This document shows positions 57,202-64,000 of a DNA stretch of 64,000 nt, one piece after another. Made by a program: the position numbers and the translations under genes. The notes below the pieces were generated by a model. It worked only from the letters and a program-made list of their open reading frames with translations. It searched no databases and had not been told where the DNA came from. Position 1 is the stretch's first letter. The number at the start of each line of letters is the position of its first letter. This DNA is from Puccinellia tenuiflora (Eukaryota; Streptophyta; Magnoliopsida; Poales; Poaceae): contig QRDG01001525.1 of assembly GCA_012064385.1 (NCBI GenBank), forward strand, positions 1-64,000, in the 5' to 3' direction.

Positions 57202-60200
57202 TATCAAGACCAACCGCGCAATGGAGGCAGCTATGATCAGCGCGGCAACAACAACTACCGCGGCAATGACAGGCGCCCCAACAATTATGACAACCGTGGC
57301 AATGGTGGCCGCAATCAGCAGCAAGGTTACCGTCAACAGTATGGAGGCGGTGACCAAGGTCCTAGGCCTACATGTCAGGTATGTGGCAAGGAGGGTCACA
57401 TAGCGCTTAATTGCTGGAAGAGGTTCCAGAAAAATTATCATGGTCCTGAGAAGTCAGCTGGAGCGGCTGTTGGATCATATGGAGTTGACACCAATTGGTA
57501 CAATGACTCTGGGGCAACTGATCACGTTACGGGCGATCTGGACAAGCTTCACGTGAGGGATCGCTACAATGGGAACGAGCAAATCCACACAGCCAGTGGT
57601 GCAGGTATGGATATTCGTCATGTTGGTAATTCTGTATTTCATACCCCTCATCATGATTTGCATCTCAAAAACATTCTTCATGTTCCCAAAGCCACAAAGA
57701 GTCTCCTATCCACTAGTCGTCTAGCCAAAGATAATCATGCTTTTGTTGAGTATTGGCCTAATTCTTTCTTGATTAAGGATCAGGACACGAGGAAAATTCT
57801 TCTTCAAGGTAGATGTGTGGATGGTCTTTACCCAATGCCGGCGTCATCAGTTTCATCCTTGGGTCGGCAAGCTCATGGTGTCATCAAGTCATCCTCCTCC
57901 CTTTGGCATAGGCGTCTAGGCCACCCATCTTCGGTTGTGGTTCATCAACTTCTTCGAGACAATAAAATTCCGTTTATTGAGTCAAATAATGAGTCTGTCT
58001 GTGATGCTTGTCAAATGGCCAAGAGCCATCAACTTCCCTATCCTAAGTCATCCAGTGTGTCTACTTTTCCACTTGAACTTGTGTTTTCTGATGTTTGGGG
58101 TCCGGACCTAGATTATGTTGGAAGATATAAATACTATGTCAGTTTTATTGATGATTTTAGCAAGTTCACATGGATATATCTCTTGAAAAATAAATCTGAA
58201 GTGTTTCAGAAATTTAATGATTTCCAGCATCATGTTGAGCGACTTTTCGATAAAAAAATCCTTGCTATGCAAACTGATTGGGGGGGGGGTGAGTATCAAA
58301 AATTGAATTCTTTTTTCCAATGCATTGGTATATCACATCTCGTCTCCTGTCCCCATGCTCACCAGCAGAATGGTCCAGCTGAGCGCAAACATAGGCATAT
58401 CGTTGAGGTTGGTCTCTCCCTTCTTGCATATGCATCCATGCCTCTCAAATTCTGGGATGAGGCTTTTCTTACGGCGGTCTACTTGATTAACGTCTACCTT
58501 GCAAGGTCATCCACTCACAAACCCCTATTGAGCGTCTCTTAGGTGATAAAGGTGATTATTCCTTTTTGCGGATCTTTGGTTGTGCATGTTGGCCTAACCT
58601 TCGTCCATATAATAAGCGCAAGTTAGAATTCCGCTCCAAACAATGCGCTTTTCTTGGGGATAGCCCGCTCCATAAAGGCTATAAGTTCCTTGATATTTCG
58701 ACTGGGCGTGTGTATATTTCCCGTGATGTCGTGTTCGATGAGATGGTCTTTCAGTTTGCCTCGCTTCACTCCAATGCCGGTGCTCGGTTGCGAGCTGAAA
58801 TTAATCTCCTCCCTCTCAATGTGCAACCTTTAATATTGTATGATCATGAGGGGCATGATTTACAGGCTAACCCTGATGCTAATCCTGCTGCTAATATCCC
58901 TGTTGAGTCTATTGAACAGGAATCTGGTGAAATTTCTGGTTCTAGAGATAGTTCCGATGGTTTTTCAGGTTCTGGCATAACTCTCGAGGTTGATTCTTCT
59001 GGCAGCCAATCATTGGCGTATAGTCCGGAGCCATCATCCTCGGGATCACGGACAGGATCCGCTCCGGGATCGCGGCTGGTCTCCACTCCAGGCGTGCGTG
59101 CGTTCGCCGGTCTCATCACCCGACCAGCGTTCGGGTCCCTCTCTACCGACCGTGTCGGGTGATAGTGCTCGTGCCCCGTGATTGTCTGCATCGGCTGCTG
59201 CTTCACCTGAGCAGGCCACAAGATCTGCTGTGGCTGCTGCTGACACTTCTCCTGACTCGATTGCCTCCACAGGATCCTCTGTGGCAGCTCTGCCTGTAGC
59301 TACAGCTGCGCCACTGCTGGAGCGTCAGCGTACAAGTCTGCAAAGCGGTCTCTCCAAGCCAAAAGAGTTTACAGATGTACTGTTCATTACGATGGCATTC
59401 GGATTGGTAATTTTTGCAGCACAGGTGAACCTAGCAACATTGGTGAAGCTCTCTCAGATCCTAAATGGAAAACAGCTATGGATGAAGAGTATATGGCATT
59501 GATGAAAAATAACACCTGGCACTTAGTGCCTTCTACTCGTGCCCACAATGTAATAGACTGCAAATGGGTCTATAAGGTGAAGCATAAAGCAGATGGTACT
59601 GTAGGTCAATACAAGGCTCGCTTGGTTGCTAAAGGTTTCAAGCAAAAATATGGCATTGACTATGAGGATACTTTTAGTCCAGTGGTCAAGGCGGCGACTA
59701 TTCGATTGGTATTGGCACTAGCCATTTCTCGCGGATGGAAACTGCATCAATTGGATGTGAAGAACGCATTCTTACATGGTGTTCTTGAAGAAGAGGTCTA
59801 TATGAGACAACCACCTGTTACGAGTCTCGCTTGGGACATGTGTGCAAAATTGGACAAAGCATTGTATGGGCTTAAACAGGCACCTCGAGCTTGGTACTCT
59901 CGACTCAGTTCGCAACTTTAGTCTCTTGGTTTTTCTGCTTCCAAGGCTGATACTTCTTTGTTTTTCCGCAACAAAGGGGGAGTATCTATATTTATGCTTA
60001 TCTATGTTGATGATATTGTTGTTGCTAGCTCCTCAGAGAAGGCTATTGATGTTCTTCTCCATGAACTTGGGATGGAATTTGCCTTGAAGGATTTGGGAGC
60101 GTTACACTACTTTCTCGGTATTGAGGTAAAAATGGTTAATGATGGAATTATTTTGTCTCAAGAGAAATATGCAAAGGAACTGCTCAGCCATGTGAATATG

Positions 60201-60956
60201 ACAACCTGCAGGCCAGTTGATACCCCATTGTCAGTTTTAGACAAGTTGTCATTGGTTGATGGTGAAGTGTTGAGTAGTGATGACTCTACTCACTATAGGA
60301 GTATCGTTGGTGGCCTTCAGTATATTACCTTGACTAGACCTGATATTGCTTTCTCAGTTAACAAGGTCTATCAATTTCTTCATGCTCCTACCACAGTTCA
60401 TTGGACGGCAGACAAGCGCATTTTAAGGTATTTGCGAGGTACAATCTCACTTGGGCTGCGACTGAGTAGGTGTGATTCTACTTTAGTCAGTGCATTCTCG
60501 GATGCGGACTGGGCAGGATGTCCAGATGATAGGCGATCTACTGGTGGTTTTGCAGTGTACTTGGGATCGAATTTGATCTCATGGAGTGCAAGGAAACAGG
60601 CTACAGTTTCTAGGTCTAGCACAGAGGCTGAGTATAAATCATTGGCTAATGCTACAGCTGAAGTGATTTGGATACAGACATTGCTCACCGAGTTGGGAGT
60701 GTCACAGTCTCGAGCAGCGGTTTTGTGGTGTGATAATATTGGAGCAACATATCTCTCTGCTAATCCAGTGTTTCATGCTAGGACTAAACATATTGTGGTG
60801 GACTATCACTTCGTTCAGGAGAGAGTTTCTTAGAAACTTTTGGACATACGTTTTATTCTTTCAGGAGATCAGGTGGCTGATGGTTTTACAAAGTCCCTTG
60901 CTACTAGGCAGCTACAAGCTTTTTGTCGCAATCTTAACTTAGACAAGTTATGATTG
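57202..60956 (+). pseudogene. Copia Gag-Pol (zinc knuckle, protease, integrase, RT, RNase H), nearly complete but broken
   Basis: Order on the plus strand: Gly/Asn-rich Gag tail; CCHC knuckle CQVCGKEGHIALNC; protease WYNDSGATDHVTG; GAG-pre-integrase LWHRRLGHPSS and CDACQMAKSHQLP; integrase with Asp in LVFSDVWGPDL, Asp in AMQTDWGGGEY and Glu in QQNGPAERKHRH; RT from YMALMKNNTWHLVPSTRAHN through HQLDVKNAFLHGVLEEEVYM to the YVDD box (IYVDDIVVAS, about 60,005); RNase H FSDADWAGCPDDRRSTGG, WSARKQATVSRSSTEAEYKS and WCDNIGATYLSANPVFHART. It ends with TGA at 60,954-60,956. Breaks: a 1-bp deletion near 58,495, a frameshift near 59,160-59,350, an in-frame TAG at 59,919 and another at 60,831. All catalytic residues survive, so inactivation is recent relative to its domain decay. 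Confidence 0.93.
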
Positions 60957-60964
60957 AGGGGGAG

Positions 60965-61119
60965 TGTTAGAATACTTGTATACTTGTATATGTAGCTGCT
61001 ATATAGGTCTCCTGTATTGTACCCCTTGTATACCAAGGTGGACCATGTATTTTTCCTGAGTATATAAACACCACATGCGACCCAAGTTAGGGTTGCGCAT
61101 CCCATACATAGTTTTCACA
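60965..61119 (+). repeat. Copia 3' LTR (155 bp)
   Basis: It is preceded by the purine tract TTGAGGGGGAG. It starts TGTTAGAATACTTG and ends GTTTTCACA. TATATAAA near 61,060 is the promoter TATA box in plus orientation. Direct flank GGGTG; the partner duplication is lost with the 5' end. Confidence 0.88.
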
Positions 61120-61440
61120 GGGTGACGCCATTAATGCTGAGCAGCGGTTCCCTAGCGTGCATTAAACGTCAGCAACGCGTCGTTATGACTAGTGGTGTCA
61201 TTAAAAATCCAAATAAATTACGCTGACAGAGGCAGCCCGCCCATCAAAGGATCTGACTAGCGAGTGTTGTCACACATGTCCCTACTCCAACACCGATTCC
61301 TATGGCCCGATGCCATGACGGGGTTGCCGGACACGTTAGTGGATTAGTCTGGCAAAACTGCCGCTATTAGGGTCGCGACTTGACGCTGATTTCACGCTGG
61401 CCGCCCAATAGACCTATTGGGAGTGTTGGTGGAGATGCTC
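61120..61440. mobile_element. Right end of a Harbinger/Tourist-type element
   Basis: The sequence ends GTTGGTGGAGATGCTC at 61,440, an inverted GAGCATCTCCACCAAC terminus, followed by TTA. The left part is cut by the copia LTR. The content is GC-rich with no transposase motif. A matching left terminus GAGCATCTCCAGCA sits at 22,262, but common origin is unproven. Confidence 0.45.
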
Positions 61441-62104
61441 TTATCCAACCCCAACCTTTGGGGCCGGCATGGAGTGACAAGTACACACGGCCACACTCAC
61501 AACACATGACTCCGACATGCGGGCTCGACATGGGGTCGTGGGATGGCCTCTTCCTGTTTGTCTTTGATTATTTGACAAGAAATTTGGTTAGCTAGCCCAA
61601 TTTTCTTTAGACTGGGCCCACATATGTGACATTGCTATTGATTTTTTTTTGCTCTCAATACGGGAAAAACAATTTGAGAAAAATTGTTGGCAATACCTTT
61701 TTTTTACGAGCATAAACCATGTCCACCTGTAGTTGTTCACCCACAGTCCTCGGCCATGCCAATGAACTCTGGTCCAAAATTTCTCCACTTCATTCAAATA
61801 CTGCATTAGGTTGTGCTGTCCACTGATCAAACTGCAAGACCACCCTGTGATTCGGTACATATACTGTGTCTCAAAGCATACTAAACTTGTAACATCAAGA
61901 AAATTTTGAGAGGAGGAATCTGGCCAAAATTCAAACGGGTCGAGATTTTTCACCCGATAAAGTCATGTGTGTGTGTGTGGTGGGGGGTAGGAATTATATT
62001 TCGATCGGTAACCAGAACCCTAATCATTACTAGATAGACTAGCTCGTGGAGAACTTTGCTGCCACTAAACATACATCAATCATTCTTGAATGACTTGTCG
62101 ATGA

Positions 62105-62136
62105 TGTTGTTGGTGTTGGTGTTGGTGTTGGTGATG
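62105..62136. repeat. (TTGGTG)n microsatellite
   Basis: About four to five units of TTGGTG/GTTGGT between ATGATG motifs. In one frame it encodes a Leu/Val run, but the frame is short. Confidence 0.9.
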
Positions 62137-62830
62137 CTATATCCTTCGTCACCTGACGAGTTGATAGCACTGGTGGTCACTGAACTTGTCACGCATGTGC
62201 AGATAAGTCACCCAACTTGCAAAACGGAAAAACCGGTCACTCAACTCACCAACCTCATGCAAGGAGAGGTAGTTTCCATTCGTATCATCCCCAGATGGAT
62301 AGATTTTGATGGACCTGAAAAGTCAGTAAGTTTTTATAAAACCAGTAATCGATCTATTATATATTAAAAGTACATGATGGGTTGACCAGAAAAAAGAGAA
62401 TTCTGCTAGAAATTCTCACAAAAATCAGAAACATCCGACCCTTTATCCAACCGATCGAAAATCTATAGCCATTAGATTAAACTTGGATGAAAAATTACCC
62501 ACCATTACCATTACAACAAGAATACCTGTTCCCTTTCAAAGCGTTGTCGCCGGCATCGGAAACAATCAATAGGAAAGTTACGATGCCCTAGCACCAAGCA
62601 TCTATCTTGTGAGCTCGACATGCCCTCGCGCCGCTGCCTCCGGGACATCCCAAGCTCACGTCCTTCCTCTGTCTTGGTGCACGAGCATTGAGCGATGCAG
62701 GTAATTGGAAGAAGTTGCCCCTCCCAGTCGGCTCCCACCATCCAGGCAACATACGCAGCGGTAGGGTCGGCAGTGACGCAAAGCATGAAGTAGATGCCCG
62801 ATTACTGAGATCCTCCAAGTCTCCACTAAT

Positions 62831-63040
62831 TCTAGCGCCTGCACATCATGGGATCCTGCGTTCGGCTTTGCTCTCGCGTCCTTTATCTTCTTCACAAACA
62901 CGATTGCAAAACGGACATAGAAAAAACATGGAGATCGATATAGTGACCGGAAAACAGAGATAGAAAAAACATGGAGTTTGATGTATCAACATCGATTTTT
63001 TATTGGGTGACCAATCTAGCGCCTGCACATCATTGGGATT
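62831..63040. repeat. Imperfect about 185-bp spaced duplication
   Basis: TCTAGCGCCTGCACATCAT occurs at 62,831 and again at 63,015. The nearby pairs ATAGAAAAAACATGGAG (62,918 and 62,961) show further local copying. The sequence is diverged and its role unknown. Confidence 0.75.
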
Positions 63041-63775
63041 TTTCTTGGAGTTTGCAGGTCGATGTACCAAGATTGATTTTATCTCAGGTGACCAATCAAC
63101 TCCTGCTGGAGGTCGCGGATACTGAAGGCGTTCGGCTCGCACCAGGGTTACTATGGACTATGGAGTCGTCCCTGCTGCACTACCTCTCAAACCTCACTCG
63201 CGGTGACATGCCAGCCTGCAGCCTGCCTGAATTGTTCCACATGCCAGATGATCACCTGTCCATCCAAATGAAACTGGCGTGACAAGTTGTAGTGTTCTTC
63301 TTGGTGGCGAGTAACTGTTTCATCGCTACTTTCCCAGCTTCTCTTGGTAACCAAGAGCACTCATTCTCTGCAGTCCTTTGCCGCCCCCAATTAGCAGATG
63401 CGGCAGAGAGAGCAACACAAGTAGCTGCCAATTACTCAAGAGTAAATCAAGCACGTGTAGATTGAGTGACGAGCTGCAGTTGACCAGTTGTTCGAGACCA
63501 TCAAAGACGACGCCCTCAACAAGCAAGGTACATGCATAATACAGGTGACCTTCTACTCACGGCTAATTTCTTCCTCAAATTGTATATGGGCAAGCAGAGT
63601 AAGAGATGCCCTAGCACTCGAAACTGTAATCAAAGTTTCATTTTATGGATCTATGAATTAATCTGTGTTCGTGAATATGTGTCTAAATTTTTCATTATTT
63701 TTATTCGGAAGCATGTGTGTTACAAACTTATGATGCAAACATAAAAGTTAAATTATTCTGCATCTGAAGCATATG

Positions 63776-64000
63776 TGTTCTAATGAAACTAGCTTTGTGC
63801 TATAGGAAATTCTCTGACAGGGTTTTGTTCTAGCTTCTGTAGATTTCCCATTTATGTCTTATTTGACCGTGTATTTTCCTCTTGGGTATGGACATCCAGC
63901 AACCATGTCTGTTGTGATGAAACGAGCTTTTGTGCTATATGAAATTCTGTCACAGGGTTTTATTTTGTCTCCTGTATGATTTCTCTTTTATGTATGATTC
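63776..64000. repeat. Imperfect 134-bp-offset tandem duplication at the window edge
   Basis: TGTTCTAATGAAACTAGCTT (63,776) and TGTTGTGATGAAACGAGCTT (63,910) begin two diverged copies. Both continue with GTGCTATA-GAAATTCT-ACAGGGTTTT and TTTATGT-T-ATT. The second copy reaches the window end, so more units may follow outside. Confidence 0.85.

Larger units (their letters stand above)
41835..61119 (+). mobile_element. Copia retrotransposon, split by gypsy E1; 5' LTR missing
   Basis: The left part (41,835-42,244) is gag. The right part (57,202-61,119) is the rest of gag, protease, integrase, RT, RNase H and a 155-bp 3' LTR. The reading frame continues across the insertion once E1 and one GTGGC copy are removed. 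The start of gag and the 5' LTR are absent, replaced by the gypsy LTR ending at about 41,832. Lineage not assigned; the very short LTR is a useful identifier. Confidence 0.9.
61441..64000. other. Right-edge low-coding region
   Basis: No gene recognised. It contains a TG-rich tract near 61,965-61,985, the hexamer microsatellite at 62,105, and two local duplications listed separately. Short frames near 62.6-63.3 kb are moderately GC-rich, with no domain visible. Confidence 0.35.

Overview
The window looks like nuclear DNA of a grass of the Triticeae (wheat, goatgrass or barley group). The evidence is indirect but consistent: long gypsy and copia LTR retrotransposons nested inside each other, a Stowaway MITE, a PIF/Harbinger element, and a small gene island with plant-only families (NPH3/RPT2, F-box/FBD, TAF1B). 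Species and TE family names rest on memory of these sequence types and are tentative. I see no virus, bacterial operon, CRISPR array, rRNA or tRNA gene.

Layout. 1-6 kb is AT-rich DNA with one Stowaway MITE and, at best, two weak minus-strand exon candidates. 6.3-8.3 kb is a PIF/Harbinger transposon with perfect 15-bp inverted termini and a broken DDE transposase. 8.7-12.0 kb holds two LTRs of a gypsy family in the same orientation; one is truncated, the other looks like a solo LTR and carries a small Mutator-like MITE. 12-22.2 kb is the gene island, with all genes on the minus strand: an NPH3/RPT2-like pseudogene, an F-box/FBD gene whose single splice acceptor looks mutated, and a TAF1B-like pseudogene (RNA polymerase I factor).

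22.7-61.1 kb is almost solid retrotransposon. A truncated gypsy LTR abuts a Tat-type gypsy element (23,768-35,329). That element encodes Gag-protease on the minus strand and a long intron-containing antisense ORF on the plus strand, with no reverse transcriptase or integrase. It contains a 2.1-kb near-identical duplication joined at a single N, and its two outer flanks do not match, so this part is probably a chimera of two copies or an assembly join. Next come a degraded minus-strand copia-like element (35.3-40.2 kb) and a gypsy 3' end with its LTR (40.2-41.8 kb). Then there is a clean three-layer nest. A plus-strand copia element (gag from about 41.84 kb, pol 57.2-60.95 kb, LTR to 61,119) was split by gypsy element E1 (42,245-57,196, 5-bp target duplication GTGGC). 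E1 was in turn split by gypsy element E2 (46,980-54,098, target duplication AGCTG). E1 and E2 both carry Athila-type primer sites and Gag-protease remnants but no polymerase. E2 keeps one intact 372-codon ATHILA-type ORF.

61.1-64 kb is low-coding DNA with a detached Harbinger-type terminus, microsatellites and two local duplications.

Nothing forms a working multi-gene pathway. The functional theme is decay: nearly every coding region shows nonsense codons, frameshifts or deletions. The notable items are the chimeric junction at the N, the spliced antisense ORF, three polymerase-less Gag-protease gypsy elements side by side, and the precisely datable nesting order.
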